Positions 19,385-29,576 of a DNA stretch of 64,000 nucleotides are shown piece by piece (position 1 is the stretch's first letter; each line of letters starts with the position of its first letter). Source of the DNA: Alteromonas sp. LOR. Lineage in GTDB: Bacteria > Pseudomonadota > Gammaproteobacteria > Enterobacterales > Alteromonadaceae. The stretch spans positions 10,123 to 74,122 of the forward strand of contig NZ_JQFW01000028.1 of assembly GCF_000753865.1 (NCBI RefSeq), in the 5' to 3' direction. Below the pieces are notes generated by a model that was not told the origin of the DNA, ran no database searches, and saw only the letters and a list, made by a program, of their open reading frames with translations. Both the position numbers and the translations under genes were made by a program.

Positions 19385-20136
19385 TGACTATAAGAGAAAA
19401 TATTCTGATCACTGGGGCAAGCTCTGGGCTTGGAAAAGGGATGGCCATTGAGTTTGCTAAACAAGGTCGCAACTTAGCACTGTGTGCTAGGCGCTATGAA
19501 AACCTTGAAACGCTAAAAGCAGAGTTACTCGAACTTAACCCAGATATCAATGTGTTTATTCGGTCTTTAGACGTTAATGATCACGACGCTGTGTTTGAGG
19601 TTTTTGATGCATTTAAACAAGATTTAGGACGCCTTGACAGAGTTATTGTTAATGCCGGTATGGGGAAGGGAGCATCTGTAGGAACGGGCTATTTTCACGC
19701 GAATAAACAAACTGCTACCACCAATTTTGTGTCAGCGTTAGCACAATGCGAAGCGGCGATGACAATATTCAGAGCGCAGAACAGTGGCCACCTAGTGACG
19801 ATATCTTCAATTAGCGCGGTGAGAGGCTTTAGGCGTGCCATGACCGTTTATGCGGCCACTAAAGCCGGCCTTACATCACTGTCTGAAGGAATACGCATGG
19901 ATGTGATGAACACGCCGATTAAAGTCACCTGTATTCATCCAGGCTTTATTCGCAGTGAAATCAATGAAAAAGTAGAGAAAGTCCCTTTTATCGTTGATAC
20001 CGATGTGGGTTGTCGGGCAATGGTCAAGGCAATAGAAAAAGAAAAGGCAAGTGCTTTCGTACCTAGCTGGCCTTGGGCACTATTGCACTGGATAATGCGC
20101 ATTGCACCTGCAAGTACAATAAGAAAAATGAGTTAG
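19384..20136 (+). CDS. short-chain dehydrogenase/reductase
   Basis: A 250-aa classical SDR with TGASSGLGK near the N-terminus, VNAG in place of NNAG, SSIS for the catalytic Ser and YAATK as the YxxxK pair. The start codon shares a base with the stop of the phosphotransferase. It is distinct from the first SDR of the operon, so it is not a recent duplicate. The C-terminus has a hydrophobic stretch (WPWALLHWIMRIAP) that could associate with membrane, as in some lipid-acting SDRs. Substrate unknown. Confidence 0.88.
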   Translation: MTIRENILITGASSGLGKGMAIEFAKQGRNLALCARRYENLETLKAELLELNPDINVFIRSLDVNDHDAVFEVFDAFKQDLGRLDRVIVNAGMGKGASVGTGYFHANKQTATTNFVSALAQCEAAMTIFRAQNSGHLVTISSISAVRGFRRAMTVYAATKAGLTSLSEGIRMDVMNTPIKVTCIHPGFIRSEINEKVEKVPFIVDTDVGCRAMVKAIEKEKASAFVPSWPWALLHWIMRIAPASTIRKMS

Positions 20137-20264
20137 TGGGATAGGGAGCGAGTGCATTCTTCATAAAGAGAATGCATTTGTTTATCAATGTACCTGATTT
20201 TACAAAGAATTTGGGTTTAAGAAGCATTTGGATATAAAAAGCATGTATACAGAAATGTAGACAT

Positions 20265-20290
20265 AAAAAAAGCGCCCTAGGGCGCTTTTT
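20265..20290. terminator. bidirectional terminator between the SDR operon and rpsT
   Basis: AAAAAAGCGCCC and GGGCGCTTTTT form an almost loopless palindrome around CTAG, with A- and T-runs on both sides. It can serve the SDR operon on the plus strand and rpsT on the minus strand. Confidence 0.85.
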
Positions 20291-20308
20291 AATTGCTAAT
20301 CGTAAAGA

Positions 20309-20572
20309 TTAACCTAGTGCTTTAATTTGCGCAGCTAGGCGACTCTTGTGACGAGCAGCTTTATTTTTGTGAATCAAGCCTTTAGTAGCCATTCTGTCAA
20401 GTACTGGAGTAGCAGCAGATAATGCAGCTTGTGCACCTTCTTTATCGCCATTAGCGATAGCAGCAACTACTTTTTTGATGCTTGTACGAGTCATTGAACG
20501 ACGGCTAGCGTTGTGCTGACGACGCTTTTCGGCTTGGATTGCACGTTTCTTAGCAGACTTAATGTTAGCCAA
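20309..20572 (-). CDS. rpsT: 30S ribosomal protein S20
   Basis: S20 binds 16S rRNA early in small-subunit assembly. Mature sequence [10 protein letters not shown] and [13 protein letters not shown] are diagnostic. The start is a TTG at 20572, preceded by GGGAG with 7-base spacing; this gives 87 aa, exactly the E. coli length. E. coli rpsT also uses UUG, part of its translational autoregulation by S20, so the feature looks conserved. Longer starts would add a non-homologous extension. It is divergent from murJ, with terminator shared with the SDR operon. Confidence 0.96.
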   Translation of the reverse strand: MANIKSAKKRAIQAEKRRQHNASRRSMTRTSIKKVVAAIANGDKEGAQAALSAATPVLDRMATKGLIHKNKAARHKSRLAAQIKALG

Positions 20573-20909
20573 GGTGTAACTCCCAAATAAATTCATGTCA
20601 AAAACGAGGGTGCGGATTGTGCCTACCAATCGCTAAATTGTCAAACGATTTAACGATGTAAATCGATGGCTATTTTGAAAGCACAATCTATTAAACACAG
20701 TCTCTGCAAAAAACAGTAAATGTGCTCAACACGTTGCGCATTCATCGCGAAAGCTATGCCTAAACATTGCATCCCATAACGGGCGCGGATTATAGCAATA
20801 AAATACGTAGAAATGCACAACTATTTTGAATAAATCATTTCACCTGCTAGCGCCTTTGGTTATCATGATCCGCTCACTCCCCCTTCGTTTACTCTATCGG
20901 AAAGCACAC

Positions 20910-22469
20910 GTGTCACGGAAGTTAATCAAATCAGGCTTAATAGTCAGTGTAATGACCCTAGTTTCACGGGTTTTAGGTCTTGTACGAGACGTTGTCGTTG
21001 CTAAACTAATGGGTGATGGGGCTGCTGCCGATGTATTTTTCTTTGCCAATAAAATTCCTAATTTTCTACGTCGGCTTTTTGCTGAGGGTGCGTTTGCTCA
21101 AGCGTTCATCCCCGTGCTCACAGAAGTTCACAATAATGATGATAAGAAAGAACTGCGAGAATTTGTCGCTAAAGTAAGCGGCACCCTTGGTGGAATTGTT
21201 TTTATTGTCTCTATTGTGGGCATTATTGCATCGCCGGTACTTGCTGCATTATTTGGCACCGGCTGGTTTGTTGCCTGGCTACAAGGTGATGAAGCGGGGG
21301 ATAAATTTGAACTTGCTTCAACCATGCTCAAAATTACTTTCCCATACCTCGCCTTCATTTCATTAACGGGGCTTTCTGGTGCCATTTTAAATACATTAAA
21401 TAAATTTGCCGTTGCTGCGTTTACCCCCGTACTGCTCAATGTATGTATTATCGCCTGTGCTATATACCTATCGCCCAGTATGTCACAACCCGCGTTTGCT
21501 CTTGCGTGGGGAGTATTTATTGGTGGCATAGTACAATTTCTTTTTCAGCTGCCGTTTTTATTCAGAGCGGGCCTATTGGTAAAACCCAAATGGGGCTGGC
21601 ACGATGAGAACGTGGTTAAAGTACGCACCCTGATGATCCCCGCATTATTCGGCGTCTCGGTTGGCCAAATTAATTTATTGTTCGATACATTTATCGCCAG
21701 CTTTTTAGTGACCGGTTCCATCAGCTGGTTATATTATTCCGACAGGTTACTCGAGTTCCCACTGGGCTTATTCGGCATTGCTATTGCCACTGTTATTCTG
21801 CCTACGCTATCTCGAAATCACGTCACCAATAACCCAAAAGCTTTCGCCGCGAATATTGATTGGGCGTTTCGAATGGTGTGTTTGTTAGGCATACCCGCGG
21901 CGGTAGGCCTAGGCACGATGGCACGTCCCATACTGACCGTCATTTTTCAGCGGGGCGCATTTACCGCAGAAACCGCTATTATGGCCTCTTATTCACTAAC
22001 CGCTTACTCTTTTGGCTTAATAAGCTTTATGTTGGTGAAGGTACTGGCCCCGGGGTTTTATTCCCGCCAAGATACAAAAACGCCCGTTAGGTTTGGTATA
22101 TGGTGCATGATTGCCAATATGGTGTTTAACCTCATTTTTGCCATTCCATTTGGGTATGTTGGATTAGCTATTGCAACAAGTATGTCAGCCACGCTAAATG
22201 CAGCGCTGCTTTACATTACATTGCGAAAGCAAGGTGTGTTCGAGTTAAGTAGAACTTCGCTACTGTTTATTGCCCGTGTCGTGATAGCAAGCACCGTTAT
22301 GGGAGCGTTAATTTATTATCGCGACCGTGGACTCGCTTTCTTCGATCTAGCACTCTCTGAGCAAATGATAGACGTGGGGCTAACCATTTTGTTATCCGTT
22401 GGTGGCTTCCTTACTACCATGGTGCTTTTGGGAATGAGACCTCGGCACTTTCGAAGTGGTGGCGAATAA
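20910..22469 (+). CDS. murJ: lipid II flippase MurJ
   Basis: MurJ flips the peptidoglycan precursor lipid II across the inner membrane. The 519-aa product has the MOP-superfamily pattern of about 14 hydrophobic helices. Signature segments are SRVLGLVRD, FFFANKIPNFLRRLFAEGAFAQAF and PALFGVSVGQIN. The frame is open back to 20826 and has an ATG at 20865, but the GTG at 20910 (SRKLIKSG) was chosen because GGAAAG lies 6 bases upstream and the length matches the family (E. coli 511). It is divergent from rpsT, a common arrangement in gammaproteobacteria. Confidence 0.94.
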   Translation: MSRKLIKSGLIVSVMTLVSRVLGLVRDVVVAKLMGDGAAADVFFFANKIPNFLRRLFAEGAFAQAFIPVLTEVHNNDDKKELREFVAKVSGTLGGIVFIVSIVGIIASPVLAALFGTGWFVAWLQGDEAGDKFELASTMLKITFPYLAFISLTGLSGAILNTLNKFAVAAFTPVLLNVCIIACAIYLSPSMSQPAFALAWGVFIGGIVQFLFQLPFLFRAGLLVKPKWGWHDENVVKVRTLMIPALFGVSVGQINLLFDTFIASFLVTGSISWLYYSDRLLEFPLGLFGIAIATVILPTLSRNHVTNNPKAFAANIDWAFRMVCLLGIPAAVGLGTMARPILTVIFQRGAFTAETAIMASYSLTAYSFGLISFMLVKVLAPGFYSRQDTKTPVRFGIWCMIANMVFNLIFAIPFGYVGLAIATSMSATLNAALLYITLRKQGVFELSRTSLLFIARVVIASTVMGALIYYRDRGLAFFDLALSEQMIDVGLTILLSVGGFLTTMVLLGMRPRHFRSGGE

Positions 22470-22562
22470 ATAGCGAGTATAAGGGCAAGAATCGTGAAAA
22501 TTGAGCCCGTCGGTATGGGAATTTGCCTGATTGCTGGAACGCTTGTCTCCTTGGCACGGCGC

Positions 22563-22591
22563 TTGGTAATTCGGGCGGGGTCAGCTATAAT
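22563..22591 (+). promoter_or_regulatory. candidate sigma-70 promoter for the ribF operon
   Basis: TTGGTA (22563-22568), a 17-base spacer and a perfect TATAAT (22586-22591), 45 bases before the ribF GTG. No FMN-riboswitch-like fold was noticed in the short leader. Confidence 0.65.
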
Positions 22592-22635
22592 CGCGAGCTT
22601 TGAATTTCTAGCAGTTAAAAAGGTAGTGGTTAACA

Positions 22636-23556
22636 GTGGAATTTATCCGCGGGCTAAATAATGTAAAACCTCACCATAAGGGGTGTATTCTCACCATTGG
22701 CAAGTTTGATGGCGTACATAGAGGTCATCAGGCAGTACTCGCTAATGTGATGGAGAAAGCGAGCTCGCTGTCGTTGCCCGCCACTGTGATGGTTTTTGAA
22801 CCGCAGCCAGAGGAAGTTTTCACGCCAGAAAAGGCACCCGCGCGTATCAGCCCACTTCGGGAAAAGTACGAATTGCTAAGCCAGCAGGGCGTAGACAGGC
22901 TGCTTGCCGTGCGCTTTAACGCTCAATTTGCAAAACAAAGCGCAGATACCTTTGTCCACGATTTGTTGGTTGATAAGCTGGGCGTTAAATTTCTTGTTGT
23001 AGGTGATGATTTTCGCTTCGGTTTTGGCCGCAAAGGCGACTTCACCATGCTAGAGGCTGCCGGGCGCCGTTACGGCTTTGATGTGGTTAGTACCCAAAGC
23101 TTCACTATGCATGCCCACCGCATAAGCTCTACTGCCGTGAGAGATGCACTGGCGCAAAGCGACTTTGGCCTAGCAACAGAAATGCTAGGTCGTCCGTTTG
23201 CTATTCACGGGCGAGTTGTTCACGGCGAAAAGAAAGGCCGGACCATAGGCTTTCCTACAGCTAATGTCATGCTTAAGCGTTTTAAAACACCTATTCACGG
23301 CGTGTTTGCGGTGAGGGTGGACATAGACGGTGAACATTATAATGGGGTTGCAAACGTTGGTACCAGACCCACATTGAATGGGGTTAGAAACCAGTTAGAA
23401 GTACATATTTTCGATTTGTCGGCAGACTTATACGGTAAGCCTATCACCGTGCTGCCTATGGCAAAAATACGAGATGAAATTAAGTTTGCTTCCTTTGAAG
23501 CATTAAAAGATCAAATACAGGCCGACGCCGCCAAGGCGCGCCTGTTGTTAGCATAG
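22636..23556 (+). CDS. ribF: bifunctional riboflavin kinase / FAD synthetase
   Basis: RibF converts riboflavin to FMN and then FAD. The N-terminal nucleotidyltransferase domain shows GKFDGVHRGHQ (HxGH-type motif) and SSTAVRDAL. The C-terminal kinase domain shows GFPTANV and the NVGTRPT segment. Length 306 aa is close to E. coli (313). Translation starts at a GTG with AAAAGGTAG upstream. It leads the conserved set ribF-ileS-lspA-fkpB-ispH, expressed together in enterics. Confidence 0.96.
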   Translation: MEFIRGLNNVKPHHKGCILTIGKFDGVHRGHQAVLANVMEKASSLSLPATVMVFEPQPEEVFTPEKAPARISPLREKYELLSQQGVDRLLAVRFNAQFAKQSADTFVHDLLVDKLGVKFLVVGDDFRFGFGRKGDFTMLEAAGRRYGFDVVSTQSFTMHAHRISSTAVRDALAQSDFGLATEMLGRPFAIHGRVVHGEKKGRTIGFPTANVMLKRFKTPIHGVFAVRVDIDGEHYNGVANVGTRPTLNGVRNQLEVHIFDLSADLYGKPITVLPMAKIRDEIKFASFEALKDQIQADAAKARLLLA

Positions 23557-23684
23557 TTAATCGTGATAAAGTCGCAGCGCGCATTTAAATGCAACTAAAT
23601 GCAAGTGCAGCGGCATCATATAACGCCTTCGCAGTGTCATAACGACATTGGATGAAACTTAAGGTAACCGGATAAAACAATTTT

Positions 23685-26504
23685 ATGAGTGATTACAAAG
23701 CCACATTGAACCTTCCAGAAACTGCGTTTCCTATGCGTGGTAACCTTGCTCAGCGCGAGCCAAAGATGCTTAAAGACTGGCAGGAAAAAGGGGTATATAC
23801 CAAGATCCGCGAAGCTAAAAAAGGTAAAAAGCCTTTTATTCTTCACGACGGCCCTCCTTATGCGAACGGCAACATTCATATTGGACACGCGGTTAACAAA
23901 ATTCTCAAAGACATTATTGTTAAGTCAAAAAACCTGTCTGACTTTGACTCTCCTTACGTTCCGGGGTGGGATTGTCATGGTTTACCTATTGAGCTTATGG
24001 TTGAGAAAAAAGTAGGAAAGCCAGGTAAAAAGGTCACCGCTGCCGAGTTTCGTCAAAAGTGTCGCGACTATGCGCAAAAACAAATAGACGGTCAAATGGC
24101 TGATTTCAAGCGTTTGGGCGTATTCGGTGAATGGAATAATCCTTATAAAACAATGGATTTTTCTTCTGAAGCCGACATTATCCGAGCGTTAAGTAAAATT
24201 GTAGATTCAGGGCACCTTGAAAAAGGGTTTAAACCTGTTCACTGGTGTACAGACTGTGGTTCGGCCTTAGCTGAAGCAGAAGTTGAATACCAGGATAAAG
24301 TATCGCCAGCTATCGACGTGAAATTTCCGGTTGCAGATTCGGCAGCCATTGCGTCGGCATTTGGCGTAGAAGAGAGCGATCTGCTTGCTCACAATACTGG
24401 GGTCGTTATTTGGACCACCACACCGTGGACATTACCTGCAAACCGCGCGATAAGCTTACACCCAGAATTAACCTATACCATTGTTGAAGTTCAACCTTCA
24501 AACGATTGGTATGTGGTAGCTCAAGACTTGCTTGAAAGCTGCATGACTCGCTACGGTGTAGACGAATTCCGCGAAGTAGCAACATGTACCGGTGAAGCGC
24601 TAGATAAGCTTAAGGTTAATCATCCGTTTTTAGATATTAAAATACCACTTATTCTTGGCGACCACGTGACCACTGAGTCAGGTACGGGTTGTGTACATAC
24701 TGCGCCTGCTCATGGTGTTGACGATTTCAATGTAGGCAAGCAATACGATATTGAGGTGTATAACCCAGTAGGTAATAACGGTGTTTATCTTGAAAATACG
24801 CCGTTATTTGCAGGTCAGTTCGTGTTTAAAGCGAACCAACCCATTATCGACACTGTTCAAGAAAAGGGAAACCTTGTTTTGAACGTGAAATACGAGCACA
24901 GCTATCCACATTGCTGGCGTCATAAAACGCCAATTATTTTCCGTGCAACGCCGCAGTGGTTTATCAGTATGGATAATAAAGGGTTGCGCGGGGAGTCGTT
25001 AGAGCAAATTAAGCAAACCAAATGGATCCCTGAGTGGGGCCAAAACCGCATTGAGAAAATGGTGGAAGGGCGTCCTGACTGGTGCATCTCTCGTCAGCGT
25101 ACGTGGGGTGTTCCTATTCCACTTTACGTTCACAAACTCACTGGTGAAGTGCATCCTCAGTCTTCCTCTCTCATGGAAAAAGTCGCGTTAGAAGTAGAGA
25201 AGAAAGGTATTCAAGCCTGGTGGGACATCGACGATGCACAGCTTTTAGGCAGCGATGCGGATAGCTACGATAAAGTGACTGACACACTAGACGTATGGTT
25301 CGACTCTGGTGTCACCCATTACTTTGTGGTTGACCGTAGAGAAGACCTTCCTGCAAGTGCTGACCTTTATTTAGAAGGTTCAGATCAGCATCGCGGTTGG
25401 TTCATGTCGTCACTCATATCGTCAACTGCAATGCACGGTCATGCGCCGTACAAAGAAGTACTCACTCACGGATTTACCGTTGATGCCCACGGTAAGAAGA
25501 TGTCTAAGTCTGTGGGTAATGTGGTTGCACCACAAGAAGTGACTAATAAGCTAGGCGCCGATATTCTGCGTTTGTGGGTTGCGTCGACAGACTATCGCGG
25601 TGAGATTGCGGTTTCTGATGAAATTTTAAAACGCGCAGCAGATTCTTATCGTCGAGTTAGAAACACGGCTCGTTTCCTACTAGCAAACCTCAACGGATTT
25701 AATGTGGAAGATGCGGTAGCCGAAGAGGAAATGGTTGCGTTAGATCGCTGGATTGTTGCACGAGCAAAAGCATTGCAAGACGAACTTTTTGAAGCGTATG
25801 AAAAGTATGATTTGCTTGTGGTAACGCAAAAAATCATCCACTTCTGCTCGATTGAGCTTGGCTCGTTCTACCTTGATGTTATTAAAGATCGTCAGTACAC
25901 CGCTAAATCAGACGGTATAGCACGTCGCTCTTGCCAAACTGCCATGTACCATATCATTGAAGCGTTAGTTCGCTGGATTGGTCCCATCACCAGCTTTACA
26001 GCCCAAGAAATCTGGGAAGCACTGCCTGGCAAACGCAGTGAATTCGTATTTACTGAAACATGGTACGAAGGCTTTAACGGCTTCACACAAAGCGACACCT
26101 TTAATGATGACCTTTGGCATAGCGTTATCAGCGTGAAAGACGCCGCTAACCAAGCAATGGAAAAAGCCCGAAAAGAAGGTCAGCTAGGAGGCTCGTTAGA
26201 GGCAAGCATCAGTCTTTATGCCACAGAGTCTTTATACAATGCGCTTTCAAGCTTCGACAATGAGCTTCGTTTCGTTCTGATTACCTCAGGTGTGTCACTG
26301 ACCCTTGTGGACAGTAAGCCAGCTGACGCGCAAGAAACCGATGTTGATGGTTTGTGGTTGAGCGTGAGTAAAGCGAAAGGCGAAAAATGCGTGCGCTGTT
26401 GGCATCACTTAGAAGATGTTGGTACTCATGCTGGCCACGAAGAGCTGTGTGGACGTTGTGTAACCAACATTGATGGCGAAGGGGAAGTTCGTCAATATGC
26501 CTAA
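23685..26504 (+). CDS. ileS: isoleucyl-tRNA synthetase
   Basis: A class I aminoacyl-tRNA synthetase charging tRNA-Ile. The HIGH motif is in [11 protein letters not shown] and KMSKS in [10 protein letters not shown]. The editing domain (CP1) follows [11 protein letters not shown] and [12 protein letters not shown]. The C-terminal zinc site uses CVRCW and CGRC. The length of 939 aa matches E. coli (938). This is the bacterial type sensitive to mupirocin by family; no resistance-type (eukaryote-like) features were seen. It overlaps lspA by 8 bases. Confidence 0.98.
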   Translation: MSDYKATLNLPETAFPMRGNLAQREPKMLKDWQEKGVYTKIREAKKGKKPFILHDGPPYANGNIHIGHAVNKILKDIIVKSKNLSDFDSPYVPGWDCHGLPIELMVEKKVGKPGKKVTAAEFRQKCRDYAQKQIDGQMADFKRLGVFGEWNNPYKTMDFSSEADIIRALSKIVDSGHLEKGFKPVHWCTDCGSALAEAEVEYQDKVSPAIDVKFPVADSAAIASAFGVEESDLLAHNTGVVIWTTTPWTLPANRAISLHPELTYTIVEVQPSNDWYVVAQDLLESCMTRYGVDEFREVATCTGEALDKLKVNHPFLDIKIPLILGDHVTTESGTGCVHTAPAHGVDDFNVGKQYDIEVYNPVGNNGVYLENTPLFAGQFVFKANQPIIDTVQEKGNLVLNVKYEHSYPHCWRHKTPIIFRATPQWFISMDNKGLRGESLEQIKQTKWIPEWGQNRIEKMVEGRPDWCISRQRTWGVPIPLYVHKLTGEVHPQSSSLMEKVALEVEKKGIQAWWDIDDAQLLGSDADSYDKVTDTLDVWFDSGVTHYFVVDRREDLPASADLYLEGSDQHRGWFMSSLISSTAMHGHAPYKEVLTHGFTVDAHGKKMSKSVGNVVAPQEVTNKLGADILRLWVASTDYRGEIAVSDEILKRAADSYRRVRNTARFLLANLNGFNVEDAVAEEEMVALDRWIVARAKALQDELFEAYEKYDLLVVTQKIIHFCSIELGSFYLDVIKDRQYTAKSDGIARRSCQTAMYHIIEALVRWIGPITSFTAQEIWEALPGKRSEFVFTETWYEGFNGFTQSDTFNDDLWHSVISVKDAANQAMEKARKEGQLGGSLEASISLYATESLYNALSSFDNELRFVLITSGVSLTLVDSKPADAQETDVDGLWLSVSKAKGEKCVRCWHHLEDVGTHAGHEELCGRCVTNIDGEGEVRQYA

Positions 26505-27048
26505 TTCCAACGTGTCAGGTAATAGGCTCTTTAGTCAAACTGGTCTGCGTTTTTTATGGATAAGCGTGGTGGCATTTGTTCTTGACCAATGGAGCAAGTA
26601 TGCGGTGTTAGACTCGATGAACTTGTATCAATCGATAGAAGTTCTTCCGTTTTTTAACCTGACTTATGTACATAACTACGGCGCAGCATTTAGCTTTTTG
26701 AGCAATGCCGGTGGATGGCAGCGTTGGTTCTTTACCGCTATCGCCATCGGTATCAGTGCGGTAATCTTGTGGTGGCTTAAACAGTCGCCACGGTCACAAA
26801 AGCTTTTACCAGTGGCTTTTGCGTTTATTCTTGGTGGTGCACTTGGTAACGTCTACGACCGTTTAGTGCATGGTTATGTCATCGATTTTCTTGATTTCTA
26901 CGTAAACAATTGGCACTGGCCTGCGTTCAATATTGCCGATAGTGCAATTTTTATTGGAGCAGGTTTATTGATTGTAGATATGTTTAAGAACGGTGATAAA
27001 CATACAGACAAACCACAGGCTGATAGCAGCAAAACTTCACAGCAGTAA
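26497..27048 (+). CDS. lspA: lipoprotein signal peptidase (signal peptidase II)
   Basis: An inner-membrane aspartyl protease that removes signal peptides from diacylated prolipoproteins. Four hydrophobic segments are visible. The two catalytic aspartates lie in the conserved [15 protein letters not shown] and FNIADSAIF blocks. The ATG at 26497 overlaps the ileS stop and has AGGGGAA upstream; a TTG at 26470 would lie well inside ileS. The length is 183 aa (E. coli 164), with a slightly longer polar C-terminal tail. Confidence 0.96.
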   Translation: MPNSNVSGNRLFSQTGLRFLWISVVAFVLDQWSKYAVLDSMNLYQSIEVLPFFNLTYVHNYGAAFSFLSNAGGWQRWFFTAIAIGISAVILWWLKQSPRSQKLLPVAFAFILGGALGNVYDRLVHGYVIDFLDFYVNNWHWPAFNIADSAIFIGAGLLIVDMFKNGDKHTDKPQADSSKTSQQ

Positions 27049-27059
27049 TCGGAATAGAT

Positions 27060-27527
27060 ATGACAGACTCATTAGTAATAGGTAATGACAGCGAAGTTAT
27101 CCTTCACTTCGACTTGAAGTTAGAAGATGGCTCTGCGGCGGACAGTACCCGGGTTAATAATAAGCCGGCGAAAATGGTAATGGGTGATGGAAGCCTTACT
27201 CCTAATTTTGAAGCCTGTCTTTTAGGTTTGAAAAAAGGCGATAAGAAAGCGTTCACGTTAGAAGCGAACGATGCATTTGGCGAGCCTAACCCAAACAATA
27301 TGCACTACATGGACAGAAGCCGCTTCGGCTCAGATCTGAGCATCGAAGAAGGCATGATCTTGGCATTCGCTCAGCCAGATGGTTCGGAAATTCCAGGCAT
27401 AATCCGAAGTGTCGCGGGAGATTCTGTAACGGTTGACTTTAATCATCCGCTTGCAGGACAAACCGTCGTCTTCGATGTCGAGATTGTTGATGTTAAATCT
27501 GGAGCTAGCGCTCAAGGCGAGAAATAA
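27060..27527 (+). CDS. fkpB: FKBP-type peptidyl-prolyl isomerase FkpB (SlpA)
   Basis: A 155-aa SlyD-like FKBP. An N-terminal FKBP half-strand [14 protein letters not shown], an inserted chaperone flap in the middle, and the closing strands FDVEIVDV are visible. There is no histidine-rich tail, which separates it from SlyD; the second paralogue at 40.7 kb has one. Its location between lspA and ispH matches E. coli fkpB, and only 11 and 2 bases separate it from these genes. Role: cytosolic folding helper. Confidence 0.92.
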   Translation: MTDSLVIGNDSEVILHFDLKLEDGSAADSTRVNNKPAKMVMGDGSLTPNFEACLLGLKKGDKKAFTLEANDAFGEPNPNNMHYMDRSRFGSDLSIEEGMILAFAQPDGSEIPGIIRSVAGDSVTVDFNHPLAGQTVVFDVEIVDVKSGASAQGEK

Positions 27528-27529
27528 CT

Positions 27530-28474
27530 ATGCAAATTCATTTAGCTAATCCACGAGGCTTTTGTGCCGGCGTTGACCGCGCAATCACGATAGTAGAGCG
27601 CGCTTTAGAGATGTTTGAACCGCCTATCTATGTACGCCATGAAGTTGTGCACAACAAGTTTGTTGTTGATGGGCTTCGCGAGCGCGGCGCACTGTTTGTG
27701 GATGAGCTTCATGAAGTGCCAGACGACAGCATTGTTATCTTTTCGGCGCATGGCGTGTCACAGGCCGTGCGCAAAAATGCGACTTCGAGAGGCCTGAAAG
27801 TATTTGACGCTACCTGTCCATTAGTGACTAAGGTGCATATGGAAGTCACCCGTGCGAGTAAATCTGGAACTGAATGCATTTTAATTGGGCATGCAGGGCA
27901 CCCGGAAGTTGAAGGCACTATGGGGCAATATAGCAATGAAGATGGCGGCATCTACCTTGTCGAGTCAGAAAGCGATGTTGAAAAACTGACGGTCAAAGAC
28001 CCGTCAAGGCTCTATTACTGCAGTCAAACTACGCTGTCGGTAGATGATACCGCTGACGTTATCGACGCGCTACGCGCGAAGTTTCCCGCTATTAATGGTC
28101 CTCGTAAAGACGATATTTGCTACGCTACGCAAAATCGACAAGATGCGGTACGCGATTTGGCAACAGATTGTGATGTGTTGTTGGTAGTAGGGGCGCAGAA
28201 TAGCTCTAACTCCAATCGTCTGCGTGAGCTTGCGGAGAAGATTGGCGCAAAAGCATATCTCATTGCCGATGCAAACTGCATTCAACAGTCTTGGCTAGAA
28301 AATGTTAACCATGTTGGCGTTACCGCTGGCGCTTCGGCTCCTGAAGTACTTGTGCAAGGGGTTGTGGATCGACTTAAAGCATGGGGAGCCGTTTCTGCTT
28401 CCGAACGTTCGGGTAGAGAAGAGAACGTTGAATTTGCGGTGCCTAAAGAGCTTCGAGTGAAGCAGGTAGTGTAA
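27530..28474 (+). CDS. ispH: 4-hydroxy-3-methylbut-2-enyl diphosphate reductase
   Basis: IspH carries out the last step of the MEP pathway, giving IPP and DMAPP. It is a 4Fe-4S enzyme: the three cluster cysteines are visible as Cys12 in GFCAGVDRA, one in [11 protein letters not shown] and one in [11 protein letters not shown]. The His-rich HEVVHNKFV and the catalytic [14 protein letters not shown] segment (here SQTTLSVDD) are present. The length of 314 aa matches E. coli (316). It is the last gene of the ribF operon and is followed by a terminator. Confidence 0.97.
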   Translation: MQIHLANPRGFCAGVDRAITIVERALEMFEPPIYVRHEVVHNKFVVDGLRERGALFVDELHEVPDDSIVIFSAHGVSQAVRKNATSRGLKVFDATCPLVTKVHMEVTRASKSGTECILIGHAGHPEVEGTMGQYSNEDGGIYLVESESDVEKLTVKDPSRLYYCSQTTLSVDDTADVIDALRAKFPAINGPRKDDICYATQNRQDAVRDLATDCDVLLVVGAQNSSNSNRLRELAEKIGAKAYLIADANCIQQSWLENVNHVGVTAGASAPEVLVQGVVDRLKAWGAVSASERSGREENVEFAVPKELRVKQVV

Positions 28475-28597
28475 GTAGGTGGGCGTAAGCAAATGGGTGC
28501 AAGCAAGTAGGTGTAAGCGCAATAACGTTGCACTCGCTTAACAAAGGTAGCAAAGACTAAAGCTATCAAGGCGCTATCACAATACCTCAGTGAAGCT

Positions 28598-28629
28598 AAA
28601 AAAACCGCAGTTTTTACTGCGGTTTTTTT
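28598..28629 (+). terminator. rho-independent terminator after ispH
   Basis: ACCGCAGT pairs with ACTGCGGT around a 3-4 base T loop, with A- and T-runs outside. It ends the ribF-to-ispH operon. Confidence 0.88.
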
Positions 28630-28946
28630 ATGCTAAAGGCTACTGGCGCAAATCAGAAAAGAATGGATAATCATACCGATAGCATTATGTTTGCCAAATA
28701 CGGTTGTCGATGAATATTCCGCTGATTACCTGTGTAGGCCAAGAGATTTCGAGAGAGATGGTAAATACATTTGGCTTAGCTTTGGTATTAAGAGTGAAAA
28801 AACTAAAAGGCATGATGTTATTAAATTATACGTTTTAATCATCAAAGATACTTTTTTTAGTACGCTTACCGTCTAAACTGCTGTACTGGCATTAATGTAA
28901 ATGACTAATAGTTGGTTAGACAATTATGGCAACGCATAAGGAAACA
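28630..28946. other. AT-rich gap before the pilin cluster
   Basis: No convincing gene. A 61-codon frame at 28691-28876 has no ribosome binding site and no recognisable protein character. The expected fimU/fimT gene that precedes pilV in Pseudomonas-type clusters is absent here. The promoter of the pilV operon presumably lies in this stretch, but no clear match was found. Confidence 0.5.
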
Positions 28947-29576
28947 ATGAAGCACGTTAAGGATAACCCCATTATCTCGCAACGAGGCGTAGGATTAATT
29001 GAGATCCTTATTACCCTATTTATTCTTGCTGTAGGGTTGTTAGGTGTTGCTGCGCTTCAATTTACCGGGTCATTTGCCAATAAAGATGCAATTAGCAGAA
29101 CACAAGCCGAATTAGTCGCCGCACAAGTGGCTGAGCGTTTGCGCGCAGCAGCACGGCCGGCGACTGTTGGTGATGGTATGGTAGTAAATAATGCCTATTT
29201 CTCCAGCAATTCATACAACTTCTCCACATTAAGCTGCACCGGCTCTAGCCAACCTTATCAGTGTTTTTGTCTAACTCGCCCAGCCGGTGTTCCCAACTGC
29301 GAAAGTAATAACTGCACAGAACTGCAGATGGCGGAGTACGATGGATGGGCGTTATCCTGCTCGGCGGTGCAAACTAACCCACAAACCGAGATTGCAGTGA
29401 GTTGCGATGACAATAATAGTGCAGATATTTATTCCTGCAGCACTGGGTCGCGCATTGAAGTGATGTTGACATGGCCTGTTGCGTCTTCGAGCACGCGACA
29501 ATACACCAAGAATAGCCGATGTAATCCGGATACCGGCGATAGTAATGCCTGTGTTGTTAAGGATATTACGTTATGA
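28947..29576 (+). CDS. pilV: type IV pilus minor pilin PilV-like
   Basis: A prepilin with a class III signal: after SQRG comes VGLIEILITLFILAVGLLGVAALQ, the hydrophobic N-helix with Glu at the +5 position. Family hallmark LLGVAALQ and later AEL..AQVAERLRA are typical of PilV. The globular part is cysteine-rich. The ATG at 28947 is preceded by AAGGAA; an earlier ATG at 28926 lacks a binding site. The stop overlaps pilW (ATGA). By family it is a minor pilin priming pilus assembly with PilW, PilX and PilY1. Confidence 0.85.
   Translation: MKHVKDNPIISQRGVGLIEILITLFILAVGLLGVAALQFTGSFANKDAISRTQAELVAAQVAERLRAAARPATVGDGMVVNNAYFSSNSYNFSTLSCTGSSQPYQCFCLTRPAGVPNCESNNCTELQMAEYDGWALSCSAVQTNPQTEIAVSCDDNNSADIYSCSTGSRIEVMLTWPVASSSTRQYTKNSRCNPDTGDSNACVVKDITL

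Noticed and set aside
28691..28876. 61-codon frame before the pilin cluster
   Set aside because: No ribosome binding site and no recognisable protein features; probably chance in AT-rich DNA.
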